Shown here: positions 23,290-33,016 of the stretch, one piece after another | Position numbering within the stretch: position 1 is the first letter of the stretch | Layout of the letters: each line of letters begins with the position of its first letter | Source: JAFGCL01 sp964423835 | Lineage (GTDB): Bacteria; Chloroflexota; Dehalococcoidia; UBA2247; RBG-13-53-26 | Assembly: GCA_964423835.1 (NCBI GenBank) | Contig: CAYRGJ010000031.1 | Span: 1 to 39,198, forward strand | DNA: 39,198 nucleotides | Direction of reading: 5' to 3' | Notes under the pieces: generated by a model | The model's database searches: none | Told to the model about the DNA's origin: nothing | Seen by the model: the letters and a program-made list of their open reading frames with translations, nothing else | Made by a program: the position numbers and the translations under genes

Positions 23290-23613
23290 CTACGCCTTCA
23301 CCTCCGCCGCTTTGGTGCCGGACGGCTCCGCCGCAGGGGCCTTCTCGGCGTCCTTGCCCCGGGCGGCCTCGGGCTCCGCTGCCTTCTGCGGCGGCCGTTC
23401 TTCATCCCCACAGCCATTGGCCGCGTTGCGGCCGCTGGACGCATTGTCGGTGACGTAGAACCCGGGCCCCTTGAAGACAATGGGCACCGGTGAAAAGATG
23501 CGTTGTGCCGGGCACTGGCACTGCGGGCAGCTGGCCCCGCTGCTCTCGCTGAAGCCCCTCCTGACCTCAAACTTGATGTTGCAGGCCTGGCACTTGTATT
23601 CGTAGATCGGCAT
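23290..23613 (-). CDS. FmdB-family zinc-ribbon protein
   Basis: A 107-residue protein. MPIYEYKCQACNIKFEVRRGF is the FmdB N-terminus; two CxxC pairs (CQAC and CPQC) form a zinc ribbon. After GPGFYVTDN the family's tail is extended by an Ala/Glu/Lys/Pro-rich disordered region (about 60-107). I start at the ATG at 23613, with AGGAGG eight bases upstream; a longer frame adds 32 residues absent from the family. Function of the family is not settled; proposals include transcriptional regulation of amidase genes. It starts two bases after the YkgJ-like stop. Confidence 0.88.
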   Translation of the reverse strand: MPIYEYKCQACNIKFEVRRGFSESSGASCPQCQCPAQRIFSPVPIVFKGPGFYVTDNASSGRNAANGCGDEERPPQKAAEPEAARGKDAEKAPAAEPSGTKAAEVKA

Positions 23614-23615
23614 GT

Positions 23616-24008
23616 TCAAGGCCTCCTGTCCCTGGCCAATAGGTCGATGAATCCCGGCCGCCGAGCCAAGCCCGCCCGGCACTCTGGCCTGTCCGGGCCG
23701 GCCGCCCACTCGCGGCAGCTTGCCGGCTTGAAGTCGTGTATGGCACAGAGCTCATCCCCATTGCCGGCGGGGCGCTCCAGGAAGGGGCATGCGCCGTTCT
23801 CCTGGCGCAGGAGGAGGCTGCTCTGGCCCGGCCAGCGCCGGTCCGCATACCTGTCGCGGAACTCGGCCACAGGCAGCCCCAGCCTGCCGGCTATGCGCCC
23901 GGCCTCGGCCAGGTCCAGCCGGACCTGGTACCGGCGGCAGCACTCGCCGCAGCGGCGGCAGGCCGCAGCCTGACCGGTGCCCGGCGAGCTCTCCGTCAAC
24001 TCCTCCAC
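23616..24008 (-). CDS. YkgJ-family cysteine cluster protein
   Basis: A protein of about 130 residues. CRRCGECCRRYQVRL near residues 17-31 is the C-x2-C-x2-CC cluster of the YkgJ/UPF0153 family, followed by CPFLE, C-x-IHDFKPASCREW and a late cysteine: the conserved metal-binding set, probably Zn or Fe-S. The start is taken as GTG 24008; a TTG nine bases inside is an alternative because GGAGGAG overlaps the first codons. Molecular function of the family is unknown. It stands two bases before the FmdB-type gene and about 110 bases after groEL, behind a strong hairpin. Confidence 0.8.
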   Translation of the reverse strand: MEELTESSPGTGQAAACRRCGECCRRYQVRLDLAEAGRIAGRLGLPVAEFRDRYADRRWPGQSSLLLRQENGACPFLERPAGNGDELCAIHDFKPASCREWAAGPDRPECRAGLARRPGFIDLLARDRRP

Positions 24009-24062
24009 TCCCGTGTTTTCTGTGCCACATGAGGGAACCGCCCCTGGCGCTTCCCTCCATCA

Positions 24063-24093
24063 CGGGGGCGGCCCTTTCTCAGGGCCGCCCCCG
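24063..24093. terminator. 13-bp GC hairpin between groEL and the YkgJ-like gene
   Basis: A perfect 13-bp stem (24063-24075 with 24081-24093), five-base loop, 26 bases past the groEL stop. No U-tract follows on the minus strand. It may partly terminate groESL transcripts or protect their 3' end, lowering expression of the downstream genes. Confidence 0.5.
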
Positions 24094-24118
24094 GGTCCGC
24101 GTTTCACCTGTAAGTGAA

Positions 24119-25738
<1,620 letters not shown>

Positions 25739-25753
25739 GTTACTTCTCCTTCC

Positions 25754-26062
25754 CTAGCTCTTCTTCGCCAGAATGTCGCTCTCGCGAACGACAATGAGTT
25801 CCTCGTCGTCAACTTTGAGCTCGGTGCCGGCGTACTTGGCGTAGATGACGATGTCACCCACTTTGACATCCATCGCGATCCGCTGACCCTCGTCCGTCAT
25901 CCTGCCCGGGCCAACCGCCACTACCTCCCCCTCCTGGGGTTTCTCTTTGGCCGTGTCCGGCAGAACGATGCCTCCCTTGGACACTTCCTCGCGCTTGGAG
26001 GGCTTGATCACTACCCGGTCCCCAAGCGGATCCAGCTTGCCGGTCTTTCCCTTGGTTGCCAT
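25754..26062 (-). CDS. groES: 10-kDa co-chaperonin GroES
   Basis: A 102-residue protein. LDPLGDRVVIKP at the N-terminus, GGIVLPDTAKEKPQEG (the mobile loop that docks on GroEL) and VGDIVIYAKYAGTELKVDDEE are characteristic. I start at ATG 26062, preceded by AGGAGGAATAC; a start 30 bases upstream would add residues not seen in GroES and destroy the ribosome-site logic. It caps the GroEL ring. First gene of the groESL operon and of the minus-strand chaperone block. Confidence 0.95.
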   Translation of the reverse strand: MATKGKTGKLDPLGDRVVIKPSKREEVSKGGIVLPDTAKEKPQEGEVVAVGPGRMTDEGQRIAMDVKVGDIVIYAKYAGTELKVDDEELIVVRESDILAKKS

Positions 26063-26220
26063 GTATTCCTCCTTCCTCTGTCTTAGGTACAACTATCTTG
26101 CACGCAAAATGGCACTGCGCCGTGGGGATATGTGGTTTGCCGGACGGGACCCCTGGGACGCCCCCCTCATCCCCGGGCAGCCTCCTGGGAACCCCGTGTT
26201 TATTATTGTAGCTGGTGCTG

Positions 26221-26262
26221 TGTTAGAATAACGCTGGAACACCGTTAGAACTCCGTTAGAAT
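26221..26262 (+). promoter_or_regulatory. Extended -10 promoter with three GTTAGAA direct repeats
   Basis: TGTTAGAAT has its -10 hexamer at 26224-26229, giving a start near 26236 for the kinase gene at 26282. The same GTTAGAA core recurs twice downstream, near 26243 and 26254, which would lie in the leader. This AT-richer block stands out in a GC-rich context and may be a regulator-binding array. No clear -35 hexamer was found. Confidence 0.4.
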
Positions 26263-26281
26263 CCCGGCGCCGCCTTCGCCC

Positions 26282-27841
26282 ATGGCTCGACAGATGGACT
26301 ACTCAGACCCCCTGCCGCACGAGGCTGACCTCCGGGCCACCTTGAGGATGATCCTCAAGAACGCCATAGAGGCCCTCGGCGGAAGCGCCGGCGTGGTGGC
26401 CACGTGGGACGAGGAGGAGCGCTGCTTCATCCCCAGCTATACCTACGGCCTGGACGAGAGGGCCCTGGAGCAGATGCTGCGCCTGCTGGAAGAGGCCATA
26501 CCCGACCTGGCCGTCAGCTCCCAGAGCTACAATGCCCTCTCCGCCCTCCTGGGACCGCCGCTGCCCAAATCGGACCAGGGCCTCATCCTGGATCCCATTG
26601 TGGCCCTGCCGCTCCGCGCCGGGCGTCGCTCCCTGGGGTTCATCTACGTCATGCGCCCCCGGAGCTCCCTGGCCTTCTCGGCCATCGACCAGACGGCCCT
26701 GAACGCCTTCGCCCGCCAGGCCGCCATCGCGGTGGACAACGCCCGCCTGGTGCATGACCTCGTTGACGAGAAGTCCAGGGTGGAGTCCATGCTCGAAGGC
26801 AGCGCCGAAGGCATCATGAGCCTGGACAGCCGCCGGCGGGTCACCGGCTTCAACGCCGCCATGGAGAGGATGTCCGGGTACCCCCGGCGCCAGGTGCTGT
26901 CCCTGCCCTGCTACCACGTGCTCAACTTCCGCGACTTCGAGGGCCGGTCCATCTGCAACAGCGACCGGTGCCCCATGGTGGCCATCCCCCGCGGCGGTCC
27001 CGCCACCTGCGAGGTCCAGGGCCGGATACAGTCCGCCGACGGGCAGGACATCGAGGTGGCCATGGTGTACTCCGTGAACCGCTCCCGGGCCAGCGGACGG
27101 GCCCACAGCGCCGTCGTCAACGTCCGCGACATCAAGCGCCTGCGCGAGACCGAGAACCTGAGGTCGGCCTTCCTCTCCATGCTGGGGCATGAGCTGCAGA
27201 CCCCGCTGTCGATCATCAAGGGCTACACCAGCACCCTCGCCCGCGACGACGCCAGGTGGAACAAGAAGACGCTGCGCGAGGGCCTGCAGGTCATCGAGGA
27301 GGAGTGCGACCGGCTGAGCAAGCTGGTGAACCGGCTGCTGCTGGCCTCGCGCATCGAGAGCCGCACCGTCACGCTGAAGAAGGAGGCGGTGCAGCTGCCG
27401 GTGATGGCCGCCAAGGTCCTCCGGAGGCTGGAGCCAGTCACCACCACCCACCGGCTCGAGGCGGATTTCGACCCCGACTTCCCCGAGGTGTACGCCGACC
27501 CGGAGCGCATAGAAGAGGTCCTGACCAACCTGGTGGACAACGCCATCAAGTACTCTCCCAGGGGCGGCCGCATCGCCATCACCGGCCGGGCCGGCGCCGG
27601 GACCGTCCGGGTGACGGTCAGCGATGAAGGCATCGGCATCCCGCGCCGGGACCTGGGGCGGGTCTTCGAGCGTTTCCGCCGCGGGGAGAACACCCAGGTG
27701 CAAAAGGTGAGGGGCATGGGGCTGGGGCTCTACATCTGCAAGTCCATCATCGAGGCCCACGGCGGCAAGATCGAGGTCGCCAGCGAAGCGGGAAAGGGTA
27801 CGCAAATCAGCTTCACCCTGCCGCTGGGCGGGGGAGAGTAG
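26282..27841 (+). CDS. Soluble sensor histidine kinase (GAF-PAS-HisKA-HATPase)
   Basis: A 519-residue kinase without membrane helices. A GAF domain (about 20-158) is followed by a PAS domain (about 165-290) that carries four cysteines, including CNSDRCPM near 225-232, a possible metal, cluster or redox site. The dimerisation domain has the phospho-acceptor H303 in LGHELQTPLS. The ATPase domain shows the N box (LVDNAIKYSPRGG), G1 (DEGIGIP), F box (VFERFRRG) and G2 (GMGLGLYICKS). It probably senses an intracellular cue and phosphorylates the OmpR-type regulator that starts four bases after its stop. No good ribosome site precedes ATG 26282. Confidence 0.9.
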   Translation: MARQMDYSDPLPHEADLRATLRMILKNAIEALGGSAGVVATWDEEERCFIPSYTYGLDERALEQMLRLLEEAIPDLAVSSQSYNALSALLGPPLPKSDQGLILDPIVALPLRAGRRSLGFIYVMRPRSSLAFSAIDQTALNAFARQAAIAVDNARLVHDLVDEKSRVESMLEGSAEGIMSLDSRRRVTGFNAAMERMSGYPRRQVLSLPCYHVLNFRDFEGRSICNSDRCPMVAIPRGGPATCEVQGRIQSADGQDIEVAMVYSVNRSRASGRAHSAVVNVRDIKRLRETENLRSAFLSMLGHELQTPLSIIKGYTSTLARDDARWNKKTLREGLQVIEEECDRLSKLVNRLLLASRIESRTVTLKKEAVQLPVMAAKVLRRLEPVTTTHRLEADFDPDFPEVYADPERIEEVLTNLVDNAIKYSPRGGRIAITGRAGAGTVRVTVSDEGIGIPRRDLGRVFERFRRGENTQVQKVRGMGLGLYICKSIIEAHGGKIEVASEAGKGTQISFTLPLGGGE

Positions 27842-27844
27842 GGC

Positions 27845-28552
27845 GTGGTCTCCAGTTTCGCCGGCAAGACCGTTCTGGTGGTGGACGACGAGTCCCGGAT
27901 GGTGGAGTTCATCGCCATGAACCTGGAGCTGGAGGGGTTCCGGGTGGTCAGGGCGGCCAACGGGTCGGAGGCCCTGGAGAAGGCCTCCCGGGAGCACGCG
28001 GACCTGGTCCTGCTGGACATCATGATGCCGGAGATGGACGGGTTCGAGACCCTGGCGGGGCTGAGGGAGGCCTCGTCGGTGCCGGTCATCTTCCTCACCG
28101 CCAAGAGCGAGGAAGTAGACCGCATCAGGGGGCTCGATCTGGGCGCTGACGATTACATCACCAAGCCCTTCAGCCCCCGGGAGCTGGTATCCCGCATCCG
28201 GGCGGTGCTGAGGAGGACGGAGCCGGCTGCCCTGGCCAGCTCAGAGATCGTGGTGGACGACGAGCTCCGCATCAACTTCGACCAGCGCAAGGTCATCGTG
28301 CGCGGCCGGGAGGTGCGCCTGCGGCCGACCGAGTACCGCCTCCTCTATCAGCTGGTGACCAATGCCGGGAAGCTGCTGACGCACGAAGTGCTGCTCTCCC
28401 GGGTGTGGGGCGCGGAGTACCGCGATGAGGACCAGTACGTGAGGCTCTACATCACCTACCTGAGGCAGAAGATAGAGAAGGACCCCCGCCACCCCCGGTA
28501 CATCCTCAGCGAGCGCGGCCTGGGCTACCGCTTCCGGGAGCTCGCCCGCTGA
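27845..28552 (+). CDS. OmpR/PhoB-family response regulator
   Basis: A 235-residue regulator starting at GTG 27845. The receiver domain has acidic residues DDE near 14-16, phospho-acceptor D58 (LLDIMMPEMDG), T85 and K107 (ITKPFSP). A winged-helix DNA-binding domain follows (about 135-232), with LRPTEYRLLYQLVTNAGKLLTHE and VRLYITYLRQKIEKDP as its typical helices, and the closing YILSERGLGYRF. It is the cognate partner of the soluble kinase immediately upstream. DNA targets cannot be read from sequence, though the repeated GTTAGAA sites in front of the kinase gene are a candidate for autoregulation. Confidence 0.93.
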   Translation: MVSSFAGKTVLVVDDESRMVEFIAMNLELEGFRVVRAANGSEALEKASREHADLVLLDIMMPEMDGFETLAGLREASSVPVIFLTAKSEEVDRIRGLDLGADDYITKPFSPRELVSRIRAVLRRTEPAALASSEIVVDDELRINFDQRKVIVRGREVRLRPTEYRLLYQLVTNAGKLLTHEVLLSRVWGAEYRDEDQYVRLYITYLRQKIEKDPRHPRYILSERGLGYRFRELAR

Positions 28553-28592
28553 TCGCGCGCTGACCGCGGCTTCGCCCCCTGAGCCCAGGTAC

Positions 28593-28682
28593 CCACTGAC
28601 CGCAGGCGCGCCTGATGACGGGGTCTCCCGCTAATCGCAGGCGCCCCGGGCTCTCCCGCTGACTGCAGGCGCCCCGGCTGGG
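28593..28682 (+). repeat. Imperfect tandem repeat, 28-bp unit
   Basis: Two adjacent 28-base units at 28627-28654 and 28655-28682 share a core GCAGGCGCCCCGG and a CCCGCTRAYYGC start; a diverged copy with GACCGCAGGCGCGCC precedes them. It is non-coding, directly after the response regulator gene. Confidence 0.6.
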
Positions 28683-28786
28683 CCCGCAGCCCGCTGCCAG
28701 TGATGTTTCTGTGATCTCCGCCAGGGGCACTGAGAGGCAGCGGTGACAACCGGCCGGGCCTTTGAGACACGGCGGTGAGGCCGCGC

Positions 28787-28940
28787 TGCTACACTGTCCC
28801 TCGACGATCCCATCGTCACACCCCCCAGGAGAGGGATGGGGAGGAGGATCTCAATATCGTTCGGGCTGAGCCCTTCAGAAGCGCGAGAGTGACCCTGACC
28901 AAGTCACTGCGGACCTCCTTCCCCATTCCTCGCTAAGCCA
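28787..28940 (+). ncRNA. Candidate structured RNA with extended -10 promoter
   Basis: TGCTACACT (hexamer 28790-28795) predicts a start near 28802. At that point a small perfect hairpin (28803-28817, stem GACGAT/ATCGTC) is followed by a long imperfect stem: 28831-28847 pairs with 28914-28931 over about 17 bases, with one bulge and one wobble. Smaller stems lie inside. No reading frame of note and no known RNA signature were seen, and no U-tract ends it. Orientation is uncertain; it may instead belong to the 3' region of the minus-strand HD-GYP gene. The rest of the gap, 28941-29181, shows nothing. Confidence 0.3.
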
Positions 28941-29181
28941 GGCCTGACCTCCCGCCATTCCGCTTGCCACCGGCAGCCCGCCCCGGCTGGCCAGTGCATT
29001 GCTCCAGCTCAGTACAGCCGGCCCCGGCATGTGCCCCTGATCGCCACACCACAGCACGCCGGTGCGGGCCATGGCATGCCGCTGCAGGCCGCGGCTGCAC
29101 GAGCAGGCCGGCTTGACATCCATGAACAGGCACAGGCCCGGCGTGCGGAAGAGACGGAGAGCCGGCAGCCTCAATGCAGCC

Positions 29182-29295
29182 GAAGACGGGGGATCAGGCG
29201 CGCGGCGGTCGAAGGCGGGGGATCAAACCGTCGCGGCGCAGGCCAGGGATCAGACGCGTGGTGGCGGAAGGCCGGGGATCAGATCGGGGTGCCGG
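29182..29295 (+). repeat. Tandem repeat, 28-29-bp unit, four copies
   Basis: Units start near 29182, 29211, 29240 and 29268 and share the core GGGGATCA (GGGATCA in the third), with looser GC-rich flanks. The last copy runs into the 3' end of the HD-GYP gene, covering its stop at 29279. Confidence 0.6.
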
Positions 29296-30730
29296 GAATG
29301 TCCCGGAAATGGTAGCCTCCCCGAAAGACGGCCAGGCAGGCGTCAACCACCTGGGGATCATACAGCGTTCCCCGTCCCTCCTGGATGGCTTTCAGGCCTT
29401 TCTCGGTCCCCAGAGCGGCCCGGTAGGGCCGGTGAGACGACATGGCCTCAACCACGTCGGAGACACCCAGTATCCTGGCCTCCGGGAATATCTGGTCTCC
29501 CCGCAGGCCGGAGGGGTAGCCCGACCCGTCCATGCGCTCGTGGTGCTGCAGCACGATGTCGGCGATGGGCCAGGGGAACTCGATCTTACCCAGAACATCG
29601 TAGGCGGCTTTGGGGTGCTGCTTGACGATCTCGAACTCGATGGCAGACAGCGCCGCCGGCTTGTTCAGGATCTCGGTGGGCACGCAGACCTTGCCCACGT
29701 CGTGGATCAGTCCGGCGATGCGGATGACGGTGAAACGGGACTCCATGACGCCCATGTGCCGGGCGATCTCGCAGGCCAGGTCGGCCACCCGGACCTGGTG
29801 TCCGGCGGTGTAGCGGTCACGGGCCTCCACCATGGTGGCCAGGGCCTGAATGGTGCCCTCCACCGCCCGGCCCAGCTTGTCCAGGCTGGTGCGCAGCTCC
29901 GCGGTCTGCTCCCGCACCCGCTCCTCCAGGGTATCGAAGGCCGTCTTGATGGCGGCCTCAGCCCTCTTGCGCTCGGTGATGTCGCGGAAGACCATGACCG
30001 CCCCGGTGAGGCGGCCGGCATCATCAATCATGGGCGCGGCGCTGTCCTCCACGGGGACCTTCTCCCCGTTTCTGCGGATCAGGAGCACCGGGCCGATCAT
30101 GTTCAAGGCCACCCTCTTCTGCAGGACGTCGCCCACAGGGCTCTCGTAGGGCATCATGGTCCTTTCGTCCACGAGCTTCAGGATGTCCTCCAGCCTCTTC
30201 CCCAGCGCCTCCTGCTCCGGCCAGCCGGTAACGCTCTGGGCCGAGGGGTTCATGAGGGTGATCTTCATGTCGGTGTCGGTGACGACGACGCAGTCGGCGA
30301 TGCACCTGACGGTGGTAGCGAACTGGCGCTGGCTCTCTCTCAGCTTCTGCTCCATGCAGTGCTTGTAGAGGGCCATCTCGATGGCGGCGAAGAGCTCCTT
30401 CTCCGAGAACGGCTTGATGAGGTAGCCGTAGGGCTGGGTCTCCCTGGCCCGCTCCACCGTGCGGTCGTCGGCGAAGGCGGTGAGGTAGATGACCGGCACC
30501 TGGATCCGGCTCTGGATCTTCTGGGCCGTCTCCACACCGTCAATCTCGCCCCGCAGCTGCACGTCCATGAGTATAAGGTCGGGATGGTTGCTGGCCGCCA
30601 CCGACACGGCCTCGTCGCCGCTGGCGGCGGTGCCGCACACCGAGTGCCCCATTCTGGCCAGCCTGTCCTGGATCTCCATGGAGATGACGGCTTCGTCTTC
30701 GACGACCATGATTCGGGCTTTCTCCACCAT
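29279..30730 (-). CDS. Receiver-PAS-HD-GYP protein (probable cyclic-di-GMP phosphodiesterase)
   Basis: A 483-residue protein. The receiver domain (1-120) has E11/D12, phospho-acceptor D56 and K106. A PAS domain (about 130-255) and a coiled linker follow. The HD-GYP domain (about 290-475) retains H311, H343-D344 (LIHDVGK), H396-H397-E398 and D401-GSGYP, the set that binds the metal centre and cleaves cyclic di-GMP. It should lower cyclic-di-GMP when phosphorylated or when the PAS domain binds its ligand. It begins five bases after the membrane kinase gene, its likely partner. Its final residues overlap a tandem repeat. Confidence 0.92.
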   Translation of the reverse strand: MVEKARIMVVEDEAVISMEIQDRLARMGHSVCGTAASGDEAVSVAASNHPDLILMDVQLRGEIDGVETAQKIQSRIQVPVIYLTAFADDRTVERARETQPYGYLIKPFSEKELFAAIEMALYKHCMEQKLRESQRQFATTVRCIADCVVVTDTDMKITLMNPSAQSVTGWPEQEALGKRLEDILKLVDERTMMPYESPVGDVLQKRVALNMIGPVLLIRRNGEKVPVEDSAAPMIDDAGRLTGAVMVFRDITERKRAEAAIKTAFDTLEERVREQTAELRTSLDKLGRAVEGTIQALATMVEARDRYTAGHQVRVADLACEIARHMGVMESRFTVIRIAGLIHDVGKVCVPTEILNKPAALSAIEFEIVKQHPKAAYDVLGKIEFPWPIADIVLQHHERMDGSGYPSGLRGDQIFPEARILGVSDVVEAMSSHRPYRAALGTEKGLKAIQEGRGTLYDPQVVDACLAVFRGGYHFRDIPGTPI

Positions 30731-30735
30731 CTGTC

Positions 30736-32820
30736 CTACCCTCCTCCAGCCCGGGCGCCCACGGTTTCCTTGGGCGGGGAGCCCGATGGCGGATCTTCCT
30801 TCCGGCGAAAGTCAGTGAACTTGAACTTGTACTCGGCGCCCCGGCTGCGGTTCAGCTGCACCTCGGCGCCCAGCTGCTGGGCCAGCATCTTCACCAGCCG
30901 GAGCCCCAGCGACGTGGACTTCTCCAGGTCGGCCTCGGGCGGCAGCCCGATACCGTTGTCACCAATGATCAGGGTGGTCCGGCCTTCGCCGTCACCGAAG
31001 AGGCTGACATGTATCTCGCCGCTCCGGCCATCGGGGAAGGCGTACTTCAGTGAGTTCGATACCAGCTCGTTGACGATAAGGCCGCAGGGGACGGCGGAGT
31101 CCAGGCTCAGGAACACGTTGTTGACGTCCAGGACCAGGCCGATCGCCCTCCGGTCAACGCCGTATGAAGCGAACAGGGCACCGGTCAGGTCCCGCACGTA
31201 CTCCCCGAAATCCACCTCTCCCCGCTCGTTGTGGGGGTGCAGCCTTTCCTTGTAGAGCTTCTCATGGATCAGGGAGATGGACTTGACCCTGTTGGAGCTC
31301 TCCTCAAACATGTGCATGGTGCTGGGGTCCGACAGCCGGGTCGACTGCAGGTACAGCAGGCTGGCGATGACCTGCAGGTTGTTCTTCACCCGGTGGTGGA
31401 TCTCCTTGATGAGGGTCTCCTTCTTCTCGGCCTCAACGTGGCGCTGGGTGACATCGAAGACCACGCAGAGAAGCTCGCTCTCCTTCTCGCTGGCCATCAT
31501 CCGCACCTCGTAGAAGTAGTCGCGGCCGTCCGCGGAGAGCTGGAACTCGAATATCTGGGCCTCTCCCGTCTTCAGGGCCACGTCCATGTGGTCCAGCCCC
31601 CTCTGGATCACCTCACGGGTCATATCGCTGTACTGCTTCATGGGGTGATAGAGCATCTTCCCCTGTATCTGCCGGTAGGGCTCCAGCATGTTGCCGCCTT
31701 TGGCCGACCGGCCCTCCAGGAGGGTGCCGTCCATCCCCATGCGGTACATGTAGTCCGGGATGCCCTTCACCAGGGCCTTGTTCTGGGCCTCGCTCTCGCG
31801 CAGCTCCTTCTGCGATTTCTCCAGGGAGGCCAGCATGGAGTTGATCGACATCTCCAGCGTGGTCATCTCATCGTTGCCGGTGACCTCAACCCGCTGCCCC
31901 AGGTCCCCCGTCGTGCGGACGCGGACCACGCCGCTGCTCAGGCGCAGCATGCGGGTCAGGAACGACCTTTGCACCAGGTAGCTGCCGGCCAGGCCCGTGG
32001 CCACGGCCACCAGCACCAGGGCGCAGAGCAGGTACAGCATGGCCGCCTGCCCCTGATGGTGGATGTCCCGGGGCATCCGCACTTCCAGCACGGCCGCCGG
32101 CTGGCCGCCGAGGTCAGCGATGACGCTGTACCCGGCTATGGTCCCGGAGTCGATAGCCCGGATGCGGGTGCCCTGGCTGTCGAGGAGGCCGTCCGGCAGG
32201 CCGGGGGCATCGGGTGCCACAAGGGCGACTGCCAGCCCGGTGACGTCGGACAGCGTGGCCATTTCGGCTTCGTCAAGGTACCGCGCCAGGACCATGGTGC
32301 CTTCGAGGGGAGCGCCGCTGACCAGCAGCCGGGTGGGGTACGAGCTCACCAGGAGAGGTCCGTCCGGCTCCACCAGGATCCCGGTCACGCCCCGCTGGCC
32401 CTCCGGCGGCTGCATCAGGGCGCTGCCGGGCTCCATCTGCGCCAACAGGCCTGCGGGCAGCGCCAGGCTCCCCTGCTGGGCGTCGAACCCGCAGGCGTAG
32501 AGCGGCTGGCCGGGCGCAGCGAAGGCCACGAAGTTGACGCCCAGGGCGGCCAGGGTGGCATTGTCGAAGATCAGCTCCAGGGTTCCCGGGCTGTCCAGGG
32601 CCATCAACCCCGCGGTCAGGCCGCCGTTCGGGGCCAGGCTCGCGGCCGCCAGCTCGCCGCTGAGGGCGGCCACCGCGCGGGAGGCGCCCTGCCGGACCTC
32701 CCTCTCCTCCAGCCGGTCAAAGCGCCTCATCATTATGGCCTGCGAGACAATGAGGGATATGCAGATGGCCACTACCAGGGCCACCATGGTGGTGACTAGG
32801 GCTCTTCTACGAAGCGACAT
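30736..32820 (-). CDS. Membrane sensor histidine kinase (CHASE4-like, HAMP, PAS, HisKA_2)
   Basis: A 694-residue kinase. TM1 (about 7-32) and TM2 (about 258-284) enclose an extracytoplasmic sensor of about 225 residues resembling CHASE4. A HAMP linker (about 285-340) and PAS domain (about 345-470) follow. IKEIHHRVKNNLQVIASLL is the H box of the HisKA_2 subfamily, and the ATPase domain carries LIVNELVSNSLKYAFP, DNGIGLP and SLGLRLVKML. HisKA_2 kinases often pair with regulators that lack DNA-binding domains, matching the receiver-PAS-HD-GYP gene five bases downstream. Together they would link an external signal to cyclic-di-GMP level. The start is ATG 32820 with AAAGAAGAG upstream. Confidence 0.9.
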   Translation of the reverse strand: MSLRRRALVTTMVALVVAICISLIVSQAIMMRRFDRLEEREVRQGASRAVAALSGELAAASLAPNGGLTAGLMALDSPGTLELIFDNATLAALGVNFVAFAAPGQPLYACGFDAQQGSLALPAGLLAQMEPGSALMQPPEGQRGVTGILVEPDGPLLVSSYPTRLLVSGAPLEGTMVLARYLDEAEMATLSDVTGLAVALVAPDAPGLPDGLLDSQGTRIRAIDSGTIAGYSVIADLGGQPAAVLEVRMPRDIHHQGQAAMLYLLCALVLVAVATGLAGSYLVQRSFLTRMLRLSSGVVRVRTTGDLGQRVEVTGNDEMTTLEMSINSMLASLEKSQKELRESEAQNKALVKGIPDYMYRMGMDGTLLEGRSAKGGNMLEPYRQIQGKMLYHPMKQYSDMTREVIQRGLDHMDVALKTGEAQIFEFQLSADGRDYFYEVRMMASEKESELLCVVFDVTQRHVEAEKKETLIKEIHHRVKNNLQVIASLLYLQSTRLSDPSTMHMFEESSNRVKSISLIHEKLYKERLHPHNERGEVDFGEYVRDLTGALFASYGVDRRAIGLVLDVNNVFLSLDSAVPCGLIVNELVSNSLKYAFPDGRSGEIHVSLFGDGEGRTTLIIGDNGIGLPPEADLEKSTSLGLRLVKMLAQQLGAEVQLNRSRGAEYKFKFTDFRRKEDPPSGSPPKETVGARAGGG

Positions 32821-32946
32821 ACTCTTCTTTCCACCTCTGCCGGTGACAGCAGCTAGTGTGCAACAAGGAGTTCACATCCGTGTCTCAACCGCCTGATGCG
32901 GCGTCTCACGATCCTCACCGCGGCGGGAGGCCGGGCCCGGGCGGCC

Positions 32947-32976
32947 TTGGACGCCGCGCGGCCAGTCCACTATCAT
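32947..32976 (+). promoter_or_regulatory. Sigma70-type promoter, TTGGAC-18-TATCAT
   Basis: TTGGAC at 32947-32952 and TATCAT at 32971-32976, spacer 18. The start near 32983 precedes the MobA-like gene and favours ATG 33017, served by GGAGG at 33001-33005. Confidence 0.5.
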
Positions 32977-33016
32977 ATGGTCGGAGGCCGGGGGACCAAT
33001 GGAGGCGCGTGGGCTC

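Noticed and set aside
26063..26281. CIRCE/HrcA operator upstream of groESL
   Set aside because: No TTAGCACTC with a nine-base spacer and GAGTGCTAA was found in the gap.
28875..29174. 99-residue minus-strand frame in the gap between signalling operons
   Set aside because: No ribosome site, overlaps the candidate RNA stem, and shows no domain or sensible composition.
29174..31255. 693-residue plus-strand frame opposite the signalling genes
   Set aside because: Shadow of the HD-GYP and kinase genes; His/Leu/Gly-rich composition typical of antisense translation.
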